The notes under the pieces were generated by a model, which was not told the origin of the DNA, did no database searches, and saw nothing but the letters and a program-made list of their open reading frames with translations. A program made the translations under genes and the position numbers. Of a stretch of 64,000 bases of DNA, positions 25,059 through 34,770 are shown one piece after another. The stretch's first letter is position 1; each line of letters begins with the position of its first letter. This DNA is from Lachnospiraceae bacterium 28-4. GTDB taxonomy: Bacteria; Bacillota; Clostridia; Lachnospirales; Lachnospiraceae. The stretch spans positions 1,287,722-1,351,721 of the forward strand of contig KE159598.1 of NCBI GenBank assembly GCA_000403275.2. Reading direction: 5' to 3'.

Positions 25059-26006
25059 GCTTCCAAAACCTGCGGCCATATCGTGGCTCACAAGGCTTGC
25101 ATAATACTGGCTGATGGTCACAGGCGCATTGAACAGCGCCGACAGGGTATAAGCCCGGATATTGCCTATCAGTGTTGTGTTCCTGTCAAGGCAGTCCATA
25201 ACATACTGGATATGTCCGCTGTCCAGCTTCAAAAAGCGGCTCTTTACCACCTCCGTACTCATATCCCCCTGGTTGATGCGTATGCTTTTCCGGCTGCTGC
25301 AACAGGTTTCCGCCATCAGTTCCACAAAGCCGTCCAGACGCTCCCTGTCATATGGATGGTCATGCAAAAGATAATCATAATCAATGTTCTCTTTTATCAG
25401 TTCACGGTAAGCCTCCATCTGATCTATCCCATCCATCCCATGCCCCGCAGGAGAAACGTTATCCACAGGAAAAGCCCCGGCCTTTGCCGGATAGATGGAT
25501 GGATCAGTATCACTAAAATCAGTATTATTTAAGTCAGTATTATTAGTTTGTGATTTCCGCATTTCTTGAATTGTGATTTTCACATCCCCTGATTTGTGAT
25601 TTTCACAATTCTTGATTTGTGATTCCGGCTGCCCCGGTTTTGCCCTGCAAATGAAGTTTTTCACATATATGACATTGGGTTTCCCCAGGCCGCGCCGGAC
25701 GCGCTCGATCAGCCCAACGCCCTTTGAACAGTCCAGTTCATTCAGGAGCTTGTTTGCCTTCTGCTCCGCGCATCCAAGCGTCTCCATCACATCGGCAATC
25801 GTGAAGATGATATACACACGCCCCTCCCCGTCAAGCCAGTTGTTCTTTACCGAAAGCCCCATGCGGTCAAGCAGAAGCCCATAAAGCACCTTTGCCTCTA
25901 CCGATACCCCCTTAAAGAGCGGGTCTGTAAACAATATTTTCGGGATGCGGTAAAAGCTGTACTGTTCCGCTTCGTTCCCATAGTAATAATCCAGTTGTAA
26001 CGGCAT
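25053..26006 (-). CDS. RepA_N-type replication initiator of the conjugative element
   Basis: 317 residues from ATG 26006 (AAGGAGG upstream). The N-terminal winged-helix region FYRIPKILFTDPLFKGVSVEAKVLYGLLLDR-type (about 15-110) is the RepA_N signature. A polar linker with N/D/T repeats follows (about 130-180), then a C-terminal helical domain (about 190-300) like DUF6017. Probably supports replication of the excised circle, with ParA/ParB for stability. Two terminators stand between it and parB. Confidence 0.88.
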   Translation of the reverse strand: MPLQLDYYYGNEAEQYSFYRIPKILFTDPLFKGVSVEAKVLYGLLLDRMGLSVKNNWLDGEGRVYIIFTIADVMETLGCAEQKANKLLNELDCSKGVGLIERVRRGLGKPNVIYVKNFICRAKPGQPESQIKNCENHKSGDVKITIQEMRKSQTNNTDLNNTDFSDTDPSIYPAKAGAFPVDNVSPAGHGMDGIDQMEAYRELIKENIDYDYLLHDHPYDRERLDGFVELMAETCCSSRKSIRINQGDMSTEVVKSRFLKLDSGHIQYVMDCLDRNTTLIGNIRAYTLSALFNAPVTISQYYASLVSHDMAAGFGSG

Positions 26007-26040
26007 CGCTGCTGCCTCCTTTTCCTGCAATTTTGACAAT

Positions 26041-26076
26041 AAAAAAAGCCCCGGCATGGTAATAGTCGCCGGGGCA
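26041..26076 (-). terminator. Strong terminator just upstream of repA
   Basis: Perfect 8-bp arms GCCCCGGC (68-75) and GCCGGGGC (48-55 of the 26,0xx block) followed by seven T on the minus strand, ending 35 bases before the repA start. Together with the next hairpin it would hold back readthrough from parAB into repA. Confidence 0.85.
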
Positions 26077-26095
26077 TGATCTGTCTGGTAAACGC

Positions 26096-26141
26096 AAAAA
26101 AGCCGCCCGGTAACTGCCATTAGTCAGTCGCCGGACGGCTT
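26096..26141 (-). terminator. Terminator after parB
   Basis: AAGCCGTCCGG pairs with CCGGGCGGCTT, followed by six T on the minus strand, 9 bases after the parB stop. Confidence 0.85.
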
Positions 26142-26149
26142 AATGCGTT

Positions 26150-27049
26150 TTAAGTATTCTGTGTTTTCCACGTTTCCAGGAGGGAGAAAATGACTTCCTC
26201 CATCTGCTTCGTGGTATAGGTCTGTGGGAAATACTGTTTCAGCCTGTCATTTTTAAGCGTCACCTGCACAGGTGCGGGCCTCTCTTCCGTCAGAATGGCA
26301 TCCATCACATTCCTGTCAAGTTTCCCCTCCTGGCTGTACTTTTTCAGGCGTTTCGCCTGCTCCAGCGAAGGGACAGCCTGTAATTCCCCCATAATCTCCA
26401 TAAGTTCCCCCTGCTGCTCCCGCGTCAGATAGGACAGTTCCACGGCAGGGTTAAAGGACAGCTTCTTATCGTCCACCATCTGGAGCAGTTCAGGGAGAAG
26501 TTCTGTCAAACGGATAAACCGATGGATGTTGCGGGCGCTGTCATTGGAATTTTCACTCAGCGCATCCACGCTGTACTTCTCGCCAAGTTGTCGAGAAGTG
26601 TCCTTTACGCCCTGATGCTTCAATGCGTCCAGCTTCATCTTATACGCCCATGCCTTTTCGCTGGGGAACAGGTTTTCCCGCTGGATGTTGCTGTCCACCA
26701 TGAACAGTACCGCTTCATCATCATCCAGTTCCCGCACGATCACCGGCATCGTAGTTTTCCCTGCCAGTTCCGAAGCATGTCTGCGCCTGTGTCCGGCAAT
26801 CAGTTCATAGCCGCCCTCCGCACGGGGCCTTGCAATGCCAGGGACAAGGACGCCATGTATCCTGATGCTTTCCACCGTGTCCTGCATGGTTTCATCATCC
26901 AGCACCTTAAATGGGTGGTCTTTAAAGGGAAACAGTTCTGTAAGCGGGATTTCCTGCACGTTCCCGCTGCCTCCTGCCTCCGCAGGATTCCCAGCGGAGA
27001 ACAGGTCATCAAATTTCGTCACCTGGATATTTTTTGCGCTGCTTTTCAT
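26150..27049 (-). CDS. parB: ParB/Spo0J-family partition protein
   Basis: 299 residues. ParB nuclease-like/CTPase N-domain with GYELIAGHRRRHASELAG (C-motif region) and ENLFPSEKAWAYKMKLDAL, then a helix-turn-helix region and C-terminal part. It binds parS-like sites and cooperates with ParA to stabilise the element. Start overlaps the parA stop (ATGA). No parS was searched for beyond inspection. Confidence 0.9.
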   Translation of the reverse strand: MKSSAKNIQVTKFDDLFSAGNPAEAGGSGNVQEIPLTELFPFKDHPFKVLDDETMQDTVESIRIHGVLVPGIARPRAEGGYELIAGHRRRHASELAGKTTMPVIVRELDDDEAVLFMVDSNIQRENLFPSEKAWAYKMKLDALKHQGVKDTSRQLGEKYSVDALSENSNDSARNIHRFIRLTELLPELLQMVDDKKLSFNPAVELSYLTREQQGELMEIMGELQAVPSLEQAKRLKKYSQEGKLDRNVMDAILTEERPAPVQVTLKNDRLKQYFPQTYTTKQMEEVIFSLLETWKTQNT

Positions 27050-27828
27050 CCCATCATCACCTCTTTCGTCAGTGCGGCATAAGCGGCTGACACTTTACCG
27101 GCGGGGTCATGGAGATAGATGCTCTTGCCCTCCGCACTGGTTTCCGCCGCCCGCACGGAGAGGGGGATAATGCTGTCAAATATCCGCAGCTTCCCGTCAT
27201 AGTTCATGTGCAGAAGCTCCACAATATCCCTTGCGTAGTTGGTACGCATATCCGCCATTGTGACCACTATCCCTGCTATGGAAAGGCGCGGGTTGATCTG
27301 CCGCCTGACTTTCGCAATCGTGCGGATAAGCTGCTCCAATCCTTTTATGGAAAGGTACTGCGCCTGCACCGGGATAATGACCTGATCCGCCGCCGCAAGC
27401 GCATTGATGGTCAGCATGCCAAGCGAAGGCATACAGTCCAGAATGACCGCATCGTATTCCTCACGCACCGTATTCAGGTACTGCCGCAGAATGGTCTCCC
27501 GGCTCATGGTGTTGACCAGGGTAACCTCCATGCCGGCCAGTTCAATGTTTGCCGGGAGCAGGTCAACACCCTCCGCATGGTGGAGAATCCCGCTTCCGGG
27601 CGGAAGCGGCTTGTCCGTGATTATCCCGCCCAGGATAGCCGAGAGCGTGGTTTCCATCTGGTCGGGCTGCTGATATCCCAGGCTGGCGGTCATGGAACCC
27701 TGCGAATCCACATCCACCAGAAGGACGCGCCTGCCCTCGCGGGCAAGGCCGATCCCGATGCTGATGGAACTGACTGTTTTTGCACAGCCCCCTTTTTGGT
27801 TACATAAACAGTAGATTGTTGCACTCAT
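27046..27828 (-). CDS. parA: ParA/Soj-family partition ATPase
   Basis: 260 residues from ATG 27828; a GTG at 27834 that overlaps the previous stop is also possible. Deviant Walker A CNQKGGCAKTV, Walker A' region VLLVDVDSQGS and Walker B VILDCMPSLG are all present. It drives partition of the circular form with ParB. Confidence 0.92.
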   Translation of the reverse strand: MSATIYCLCNQKGGCAKTVSSISIGIGLAREGRRVLLVDVDSQGSMTASLGYQQPDQMETTLSAILGGIITDKPLPPGSGILHHAEGVDLLPANIELAGMEVTLVNTMSRETILRQYLNTVREEYDAVILDCMPSLGMLTINALAAADQVIIPVQAQYLSIKGLEQLIRTIAKVRRQINPRLSIAGIVVTMADMRTNYARDIVELLHMNYDGKLRIFDSIIPLSVRAAETSAEGKSIYLHDPAGKVSAAYAALTKEVMMG

Positions 27829-27830
27829 AC

Positions 27831-28277
27831 TCACACCGCCTCTCTCACCCGGACAGTCAGGCCGTCCAGCCGTATATTTTTATGGCCTACCAGATAGTAG
27901 CCCTTTCCGTCATGCTCCACGCTTGTCCATACCCAATAAGGCACTTCCTGATAATCGTCTTTTATCAACGCCTCAATGCCGCTCCCACTGGTGTAATAAT
28001 GACCGCCTTTTGTCTCATACCTTCCGCTCCGGTTCTTATGCAGGCGGCTTGTTTCTTTTACCGGGCGGGAAAGATATGCAATCCTGCCCGTCACGTCCGA
28101 AAGTTTCTCCATGATCTCCCTAAGTTCGGTCTGGAGAAAAAGCTGCTGCCCGTCCTCATAGTCGATATGCAGCCCGCTCAGATCATCGTAATCGTCATAT
28201 GTAGACAGCCTCAGCAGGCTCCTGATACTTCCATTCAACTTTTGGGTTTCCTTTAATACCATGTTTAAATCTGCCAT
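27831..28277 (-). CDS. DUF5348-like protein
   Basis: 148 residues from MADLNM at 28277. An N-terminal helical part (1-85), then a compact domain SGRYETKGGHYYTSGSGIEALI...YYLVGHKNIRLDGLTVRVRE that resembles DUF5348. Role unknown, conserved next to ParA in these elements. It starts 3 bases after the SymE-like gene stop. Confidence 0.7.
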   Translation of the reverse strand: MADLNMVLKETQKLNGSIRSLLRLSTYDDYDDLSGLHIDYEDGQQLFLQTELREIMEKLSDVTGRIAYLSRPVKETSRLHKNRSGRYETKGGHYYTSGSGIEALIKDDYQEVPYWVWTSVEHDGKGYYLVGHKNIRLDGLTVRVREAV

Positions 28278-28279
28278 AT

Positions 28280-28522
28280 TTATACCGCCTTTCCATCGCA
28301 TATCCCGGCTTCTTCTTTCACAGCCGTAATCCCTTTCGGGTCAGACCATACCCGGCCTGTCCTCTCTACCACAAGTTTTCCATCCTGCAAGGTTACGGAC
28401 ACCCTATCGCCAACGGCAAACCCCATATCACGCAGCCACTTTCCCTGCATCATAATCATTGGAACCGTGAGGTCTTTCCCGTTTCCCCTTGCCCTGTAAA
28501 CTGTCATTTCTCTTGATTTCAT
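28280..28522 (-). CDS. SymE-like AbrB-fold protein (conjugative element copy)
   Basis: 80 residues from ATG 28522 (AGGAGG upstream). TVYRARGNG...IMMQGKWLRDMGFAVGDRVSVTLQDGKLVVER fits the SymE family, longer at the C-terminus than the copy at 11,638. First gene of the par operon and so possibly its regulator rather than a toxin. Confidence 0.78.
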   Translation of the reverse strand: MKSREMTVYRARGNGKDLTVPMIMMQGKWLRDMGFAVGDRVSVTLQDGKLVVERTGRVWSDPKGITAVKEEAGICDGKAV

Positions 28523-28555
28523 TCGTACCTCCTGTTAATATGATTCAATAAAAAA

Positions 28556-28616
28556 TAGGACTAAATCAGCCGCGCAGACACGATACTTGTCCGCATGAAA
28601 AGCTAATTTAGTCCTA
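28556..28616. repeat. Inverted pair of a 15-bp repeat
   Basis: taggactaaatcagc (28556-28570) faces gctaatttagtccta (28602-28616). A third copy in the first orientation is at 28779-28793. All lie in the 299-base gene-free end of the conjugative element and may be integrase or excisionase arm sites. Confidence 0.65.
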
Positions 28617-28684
28617 CCTAAACTTAAAAATATTCAGTTATCACCCCTTTTTGGCACACGTTTTATAACACCAAACGGCTTGAT

Positions 28685-28842
28685 GGTATATTAGTGTCAA
28701 GTTGCTTGATTTTCGGTTTTCTGGTTAAAAACAGGCCCGTCCTTATCCAATTTTGCTGTTTTCGCAGCAGTTTTTTCATAGGACTAAATCAGCGGAAGCC
28801 CTTGATTTTACTGGCTCCTTGCTAACTTGACACTATATTACC
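28685..28842. repeat. 158-bp segment with imperfect ~21-bp inverted ends at the element boundary
   Basis: ggtatattagtgtcaagttgc (first 20 of 28685-28705 shared) is mirrored by gctaacttgacactatattacc at 28821-28842. The right arm overlaps the last codons and stop of the subtilase reading frame. It could be the attachment region of the conjugative element or a small non-autonomous insertion. Confidence 0.55.
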
Positions 28843-30576
28843 ATACGCCCCCACCCTGGCATTCGGATACACATCCTCCCCCCGAAGCGGTCTGGCTCCT
28901 CTCCTTAAATAAGCTTTTACCTTCTCTCCATACAGATACGGATCGTTTCCCTTCACGATCCCCCATTCCATCATCAATGCGGCTGCCCCCGTCACAAAAG
29001 GCGCTGCGAAAGAAGTTCCCGTTACTTCCTGTGTTCCTCCATATCCATCGCTGATTACAATGCCGACCCCGGGCGCTACCAAATCCGGTTTTACGCTTTC
29101 GTTGGCGACCAGCCCTTCCATCCTGTTTTCCAGCAAATAACCCCGCCCTGAAAAATCCGCATAGGAATCGTAAACCGCATGATAAGCTCCTACCGTGATC
29201 ACCCTTCTCGATGTAGATGGAATCGTAAACGTCACTTCTGGAGTAGGAGAAAAAAAACGTGTTCCGCTATTTAGTACCACGCTGCTTGGAAGATAAAAAT
29301 AATAATTCCCGGTCACCACTTTCAAAGGCTCCAGCAGAAATGTCCAAACTCCCGAATCTATATAATTTTGTTTTGGGATAAAATCGAAATATATTTCCTG
29401 ATTGACAGAATATGGCGCTGGCTCGCCAATATAGATAAGAAGCTCTGTCTGCTCCATTGCCAGCCGTATCGTTCCTCTCCTTTGTGTTTCCACGATCTGC
29501 CGTTCTCCTCCCGGCGATATGAGAGTAATGCGGAAAATATCCGCGTATTCTTTCCAGAGCTGTACATTAACCGAACGCTCATAAGGCGCTACCGCCAGTT
29601 CTACCCTTACGGCATCTCTTGCTGCCCCCGCCGTATGGCCTCCGGCGGCTCCTTCATTGCCGCTCCCCACACTGATCACATTTTGCCCGATCTCCGAAAC
29701 ATTGTCTATAAACCGTTCCAGCAAAGATGTACCGTCATGAGAACCATAAGTATTTCCAAAACTCAAGTTGATTGCAACCGGCTTCGCCAGCTCCACCGAC
29801 TTTTTTATCACATAATCCAAAGCCCTCATCAATTCCGTTGTCCGTGGAAAAGACTCCTGCCCCGGATTTCCCAGTTTTACAACAATCAGATCGGCCTGCG
29901 GGGCCACTCCCGCGTATTTCCCGCCGGACGACATTCCGTTTCCTGCCGCAATCTCGGCTACCGCAGTTCCATGGCCTGTCACATCCCGACTGGGAATCTG
30001 TCGGAAACGTTCTTCCCCTTCCGTCTGCAGCGCTTCATCGATCTGCTCCTGATGAAATTCCACGCCGATCCGATAGCCTTCCGGCGGCCGCATTCCGCTC
30101 CCCTCTTCGGGAGACAGGCTTTGATCCCACAAATATTTGATCCGGGTGCTTCCATCTTTATTTCTGAAATCCATTCGGGAATAGTCTATGCCGGAGTCCA
30201 GAATTGCCACCAGTGTTCCAGAACCGCTCAAATACGGCTCTCTTACCGTTACCGGAAGAATACAGGAAGCTTCCTTTCCCCGCTGCACGGAAAAATAAAG
30301 CCTTTTGGGCATCTCCACATATTCCACTTCTTCCAGTTCTATAAAAGACTCTATTAGATTCTGAGGTATCGTAACGATCGCATATCCCGCAATCAATTCT
30401 TCAATACCGATCACGGAGCCGTCCAGCCTCCTCAGATTTCCGTTATATTTTACGATCAGCTCCCATCGTTCCTCCTCCGCATCGTAACCCGTATCCAGAT
30501 CCAGAGACTTTCCCCTTTCCTCCGCCGAAGAATCCAGGGCCAGATTCAACAAATTTTCCAATTTCTGTGAATTCAT
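28822..30576 (-). CDS. Csp-like subtilase (S8 peptidase), 3' end replaced by element
   Basis: 584 residues. The catalytic Asp is D127 (ILDSGIDYSRMD), His is in VTGHGTAVAEIAAG, Ser in TGTSFAAPFVTGAA; the N-terminal ~110 residues look like the Csp-type prodomain. No signal peptide. Family members resemble the spore-germination proteases CspA/B/C and their clostridial paralogs. The last residues after NARVGAYG are NIVSS-stop and come from the inverted repeat of the mobile element; usual relatives end with a short YGALC-like tail. Activity may survive because the catalytic core is complete. Confidence 0.88.
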   Translation of the reverse strand: MNSQKLENLLNLALDSSAEERGKSLDLDTGYDAEEERWELIVKYNGNLRRLDGSVIGIEELIAGYAIVTIPQNLIESFIELEEVEYVEMPKRLYFSVQRGKEASCILPVTVREPYLSGSGTLVAILDSGIDYSRMDFRNKDGSTRIKYLWDQSLSPEEGSGMRPPEGYRIGVEFHQEQIDEALQTEGEERFRQIPSRDVTGHGTAVAEIAAGNGMSSGGKYAGVAPQADLIVVKLGNPGQESFPRTTELMRALDYVIKKSVELAKPVAINLSFGNTYGSHDGTSLLERFIDNVSEIGQNVISVGSGNEGAAGGHTAGAARDAVRVELAVAPYERSVNVQLWKEYADIFRITLISPGGERQIVETQRRGTIRLAMEQTELLIYIGEPAPYSVNQEIYFDFIPKQNYIDSGVWTFLLEPLKVVTGNYYFYLPSSVVLNSGTRFFSPTPEVTFTIPSTSRRVITVGAYHAVYDSYADFSGRGYLLENRMEGLVANESVKPDLVAPGVGIVISDGYGGTQEVTGTSFAAPFVTGAAALMMEWGIVKGNDPYLYGEKVKAYLRRGARPLRGEDVYPNARVGAYGNIVSS

Positions 30577-30618
30577 AAGATAACCTTTTATACATATATT
30601 TTATTTATTATATGCATA

Positions 30619-31917
30619 TTACTCTTTATAAAAACACTCCATCGCCCGAATCATATACTCCACGTCCTTTGCTCCCGCCGTCTCATAAGCCGAATGCATT
30701 GCCAGTTGGGGCAGACCGATATCCACAGTAGAAACCGGAACTTGTGCCGCAGACAAATTGCCCAGCGTGGAACCTCCGGCAATATCCGATCGATTCGCAT
30801 ATGTCTGCCATGGAACACCCGCCCTTTCGCAGATTTTTTTCATGACCGCCGCAGATACTGCGTCTGTGGTATACTTCTGGCTTCCGTGGTATTTAATGAC
30901 GATTCCGCCATTTAGATATGGCCGGTTGGTCGGATCTGCTTTTTCCGGGTGATTGGGATGCACCGCATGGGCGTTATCCGCCGAAATCATAAAGCTTTCC
31001 GCCAGCAGCCTGTGATAGCCGTCTTCCGCCATCCCCACGGCGCCGCAGATTCTTTTCAGCGTATCCTGCAAAAAAGTAGACGCCGCTCCTTGTCTCGTCG
31101 TACTTCCCACCTCTTCATTATCGAATACAATCATCAGGTTGATATATCTTTCCGGCATGGCGTGGAGCATCGCCTGCAAAGATGCATAAACGCACTCCAG
31201 ATCATCCAGCCTGGGAGCGCATATAAATTCCCCGTTCGCCCCGAATATCCTTCCTTTTTCCCTGTTATACAAGAACAAATCCCCGCCCAGGATATCTTCG
31301 CTTTTTACTCCCGCCGCCCCAGCAATCAGCTCCCGGAACGAGCCTTCGTTCTCCGCTCCCCCATACAGTGGAAGCATATCTGTCTGTGCGTTATACTCCA
31401 CTCCTTTATTCATATCCCGGCTCATATGGATCGCCACATTGGGAATTACAAACAAATCTTTGTCCACAGCAAGATTCTTTATAACAATGTCCTCTCCATC
31501 CGCGGCCACCACCCGCCCGGCAAGGGACAGGGGACGATCCAACCATGTAGAAAGTATCATTCCCCCGTATTTCTCTACATTGAGCTTCACATACTGTTCT
31601 TCTACTTTGATTTCCGGCTCTTCCTTTATTTTAAAGCAGGGAGAATCGCTGTGGGAGGCAATCATATGGAATCCTATCGGTTCCGTTTGCGGAATGCTGG
31701 CATCTGTGTCCCCCTTTCCTTTGGGAATAGAAAAAGCAATCAAAGACGAGCCGTTTCTTGTAAGATAATATTTCCCCCCGGAAGAAAGCTCCCATTTCCG
31801 ATTTTCCATCAATGGGACATATCCCGCCGTTTCCAGCTCTTTTTGCACATTTCCCACCACCTGATAGCAGCTCGGGCTCTTTTCAATAAACTCCAGCATT
31901 CGTTTTACCTGTTCCAT
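30619..31917 (-). CDS. M18-family aspartyl aminopeptidase
   Basis: 432 residues. Metal ligands fit M18: H in MIASHSDSPCFK, D in ARLDDLE-type segment (APRLDDLECVY), E-E in FDNEEVGSTTRQGAAS, D in SADNAHAVHPNH and H near the end (PQLAMHSAYETAG). A cytoplasmic tetrahedral-type aminopeptidase removing N-terminal acidic residues. Directly followed (3 bases) by the DUF2156 gene upstream, suggesting one operon. Confidence 0.9.
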   Translation of the reverse strand: MEQVKRMLEFIEKSPSCYQVVGNVQKELETAGYVPLMENRKWELSSGGKYYLTRNGSSLIAFSIPKGKGDTDASIPQTEPIGFHMIASHSDSPCFKIKEEPEIKVEEQYVKLNVEKYGGMILSTWLDRPLSLAGRVVAADGEDIVIKNLAVDKDLFVIPNVAIHMSRDMNKGVEYNAQTDMLPLYGGAENEGSFRELIAGAAGVKSEDILGGDLFLYNREKGRIFGANGEFICAPRLDDLECVYASLQAMLHAMPERYINLMIVFDNEEVGSTTRQGAASTFLQDTLKRICGAVGMAEDGYHRLLAESFMISADNAHAVHPNHPEKADPTNRPYLNGGIVIKYHGSQKYTTDAVSAAVMKKICERAGVPWQTYANRSDIAGGSTLGNLSAAQVPVSTVDIGLPQLAMHSAYETAGAKDVEYMIRAMECFYKE

Positions 31918-31920
31918 CCA

Positions 31921-32811
31921 TTATCCCTCCGTTACCAATCCCTTTTCCATTAAAAATACAGGGTCATAAGACAGTTTTGCCTTTCTGAGTCCTTCTTCTC
32001 CCGTATCCTCTTCCCTGTTGATATATTTATACCCGGAAGCCTCATGTTCCGCAAACTGCTGGTTGATCATCGGATAAGCGCCCTGTACGTCGGCAAATGC
32101 TTTTTCAATATGCACGACAAACATATCCTCCCCGCATGGCTCCCCAAGGGAAAAAGCGACCACTCTGCCGCCCGCCCGGATCAGCCCTCCCCGCAGTCCG
32201 AGCCTTTCCCTGCATTGCAAGGCGTTTAGAGTTACGCAGAACTCATTATGTTTTTCCCCTTTTTCCATACAGCCGTTTTGCTGGCGCCAAATCTCCGCCA
32301 TGGCAATACATTCCTCCACATTTTCATCCGAAATTTCTTCATAAGACCAGTCCGGATAGTTTTCTTTAAAGCGATTGATATGATTCCTCTTCCCATGCAG
32401 TTTTTTCCCAGCCAGAGAGATCAGCCGTTCCGTTTCATAAACATAGTCTGCGGAATCCCTGTCATAGACTACCTGAAACCTGCCCGGGTAAAGCTTTTCC
32501 AGCTTTTCAAACTGCGCCGGCGACACAAGATGCATCTGAAAAGGCATTCCCTTTTCGTTGAAAAATTCCGTCAGAATGTCTACGGTCTTCTTCAAATCCC
32601 CCTTTCCCAAAGGACAGCTGACAGACAGTCCGTCCTCTTCCGAAAGAAAAACAAGCATGTCTTCCACCACCGCATAATGTATATCGTAAAAAGGAGCCCA
32701 CAGAAAATTATTCGCATACGTAAATTCACAGTTTCTTACCGGTTCCATATCATAATAATGTTGTATAATCCCCTCATCTTCTATTCCTAGTTCCTTCCAT
32801 TCAATTTCCAT
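31921..32811 (-). CDS. DUF2156 (LPG-synthase C-terminal-like) acyltransferase
   Basis: 296 residues from MEIEWKELG at 32811. GNAT-like fold with KLHGKRNHINRFKENYP and GGLIRAGGRVVAFSLGEP typical of DUF2156, related to the aminoacyl-transfer domain of MprF. No membrane domain, so a soluble aminoacyl or acyl transferase; substrate unknown. Ends just before the M18 peptidase gene. Confidence 0.85.
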   Translation of the reverse strand: MEIEWKELGIEDEGIIQHYYDMEPVRNCEFTYANNFLWAPFYDIHYAVVEDMLVFLSEEDGLSVSCPLGKGDLKKTVDILTEFFNEKGMPFQMHLVSPAQFEKLEKLYPGRFQVVYDRDSADYVYETERLISLAGKKLHGKRNHINRFKENYPDWSYEEISDENVEECIAMAEIWRQQNGCMEKGEKHNEFCVTLNALQCRERLGLRGGLIRAGGRVVAFSLGEPCGEDMFVVHIEKAFADVQGAYPMINQQFAEHEASGYKYINREEDTGEEGLRKAKLSYDPVFLMEKGLVTEG

Positions 32812-32913
32812 TGTATATCCTCTTTTCCTTTTTCTGTAACAGACCCTTGCCAATTCTGTTTTTATGTATTATGTCCATCTTTTTCTTTCCTTTGCAGCCT
32901 CAAAAAGTAAGTT

Positions 32914-34770
32914 TTATCCTCTCTTTATGCAATCCAGAAACCTGTCACCATATTTTTCATATTTAAACTCGCCGACTCCCGTTACCGTCAGCATTTCTTC
33001 TTTTGTTTCCGGTTTCACAATACACATATGTACCAGCGTTCTATCCGAAAAGACAATATAGGGCGGTACTTTTTCCTCCTTTGCGATTTCCGTACGGAGC
33101 ATCCGCAGTTTTTCAAACAATTCTTCCTCCTGCCTGGTGAATTCATGCTCCTGGAAAGCCGCCCCTTTTCGCTTCTTCATCGTTTTCGTTTTAGCGGGAT
33201 GCTCCTGCTCCTTCGCCATTTTCATCTCGATCCTTTCCTCTCCGGAAAGCACCGACGCTGCCTTCTCCGTCAGTTTTACGATGGCATATTCATCATTGGT
33301 CACATTCAAGTAACCATATAACTGCAAATGATTGATGATTTTCCGCAGTTTATAGACCGGCGTCTTCGCCAATTCTCCGTAGCGGGGGTTCTGATCCATT
33401 CTGTAGTTGCGGATCTTTGCCGTATTCGCCCCATGCACCGTATCCACGATTACATTGGTTCCATACCTCTGCCCGCTGCTTTGCACACATCCCAGAAGGC
33501 TTTCCGCGGCCTCCGTCACATCCACCGTTTCAAACTGGCTCAGACAGTTCACACAGTTCCCGCAATAACCGCTTCCGTACTCCCCAAAATACCGCAGCAT
33601 ATAGTCCCGCAGACATTCATTGGTAAAGCAGTAAAAAGTCATCTTTCTGAGTCTGTCCCTGTCTCTCTCTTCCACAATTCTTTTCGTTATTTCATCCAGT
33701 TCCTGATTTTCTTTATTATGATCGATAAAAAACTGGTTGGTGATCACGTCCTGGCCGGCATAAAAAAGAATGCATTCCGCCGCTTCTCCATCCCTTCCGG
33801 CCCGCCCGGCCTCCTGATAGTAACTTTCCATATTTTTCGGCATATTATAATGCACGACAAAACGAACATCGGATTTATCGATTCCCATGCCAAAAGCATT
33901 GGTGGCTACCATAATTTCCACCCGGCTGTATATAAAATCTTCCTGGCTGATTTTCCGTTCCCCATCGCTCATTCCCGCATGATATCTGGCGGCGGAAAAT
34001 CCGTCGTTTCTTAGGCGCTCATAGATTTCATCCACATATTTCCTGGTAAGGCAATATACGATTCCGCTCTGCCCGGGATGCAGTTCCAGAAAATTCTTCA
34101 TGGACGCATATTTATCTTTCGGCGACTGCACGGCAAAATAAAGGTTGGGGCGGTCGAACCCCGTCGTTACCACTTTCGGATCCTGTAGCAGCAGAAGATC
34201 GATGATATCATCCCGAACCTCCTTTGTAGCCGTTGCCGTAAACGCGCTGATCACCGGCCGCTTTGGCAGTCTTCCGATAAAATTCACAATTTTTAAGTAA
34301 CTGGGACGAAAATCCTGTCCCCATTGGGAAACGCAGTGCGCTTCATCGACTACTAACATGGATATGTCCGTCTGCAATGCAAACTCCAAAAACAGATCGG
34401 TATCCAGTCTTTCCGGAGCTACATAAATGATCTTATATCTGCCCTGCTTCGCGAACTCCAATGCTTTCCGGTACTGCCCGGCAGTCAGGGAACTGTTGAA
34501 ATATGCCGCATGTACCCCTGCCTGGTTTAAGCCTTCCACCTGGTCTTTCATCAAAGAGATCAGGGGGGAGATTACAAGAGTAATTCCTTCCATCATCAGG
34601 CCGGGAACCTGAAAACATATGGACTTTCCCGCTCCCGTAGGCATAATCCCGAACGTATCCTTTCCATTTAGTATGTTTTCAATCAGCTCCTCCTGCCCTT
34701 CGCGGAAGGAATCGTATCCAAAATATTGTTTCAGGACTTTTTTCGCCTGATTCCTGTTATTACTGTCCAT
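32914..34770 (-). CDS. recQ: ATP-dependent DNA helicase RecQ
   Basis: 618 residues from ATG 34770, which shares one base with the nth stop (TGATG). Superfamily 2 helicase: Walker [13 protein letters not shown], motif [21 protein letters not shown], motif VI GRAGRDG. A zinc-binding RQC region ([17 protein letters not shown]...CGNCVNC) and a C-terminal HRDC domain follow. Unwinds forks and recombination intermediates. The longer upstream frame overlaps nth and has no ribosome site. Confidence 0.93.
   Translation of the reverse strand: MDSNNRNQAKKVLKQYFGYDSFREGQEELIENILNGKDTFGIMPTGAGKSICFQVPGLMMEGITLVISPLISLMKDQVEGLNQAGVHAAYFNSSLTAGQYRKALEFAKQGRYKIIYVAPERLDTDLFLEFALQTDISMLVVDEAHCVSQWGQDFRPSYLKIVNFIGRLPKRPVISAFTATATKEVRDDIIDLLLLQDPKVVTTGFDRPNLYFAVQSPKDKYASMKNFLELHPGQSGIVYCLTRKYVDEIYERLRNDGFSAARYHAGMSDGERKISQEDFIYSRVEIMVATNAFGMGIDKSDVRFVVHYNMPKNMESYYQEAGRAGRDGEAAECILFYAGQDVITNQFFIDHNKENQELDEITKRIVEERDRDRLRKMTFYCFTNECLRDYMLRYFGEYGSGYCGNCVNCLSQFETVDVTEAAESLLGCVQSSGQRYGTNVIVDTVHGANTAKIRNYRMDQNPRYGELAKTPVYKLRKIINHLQLYGYLNVTNDEYAIVKLTEKAASVLSGEERIEMKMAKEQEHPAKTKTMKKRKGAAFQEHEFTRQEEELFEKLRMLRTEIAKEEKVPPYIVFSDRTLVHMCIVKPETKEEMLTVTGVGEFKYEKYGDRFLDCIKRG

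Larger units (their letters stand above)
13245..28842 (-). mobile_element. Tn1549/CTn-type integrative conjugative element, right part
   Basis: Gene order SymE, DUF5348, ParA, ParB, RepA, DUF3846, adhesin, sortase B, PcfB, VirD4, Maff2 is the classical right half of Tn1549-like elements. The remaining conjugation genes (VirB4-like ATPase, peptidase, topoisomerase, relaxase, integrase) are expected beyond the inserted mobilisable element, left of the window. The right boundary is placed at about 28,822-28,842, where an inverted repeat meets the truncated end of a chromosomal subtilase gene. Confidence 0.75.

Noticed and set aside
29368-30357. 329-codon plus-strand open frame opposite the subtilase
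   Set aside because: The minus strand encodes an S8 peptidase with all catalytic motifs; the plus frame shows no protein-like pattern. The same holds for 30949-31953 opposite the M18 peptidase.
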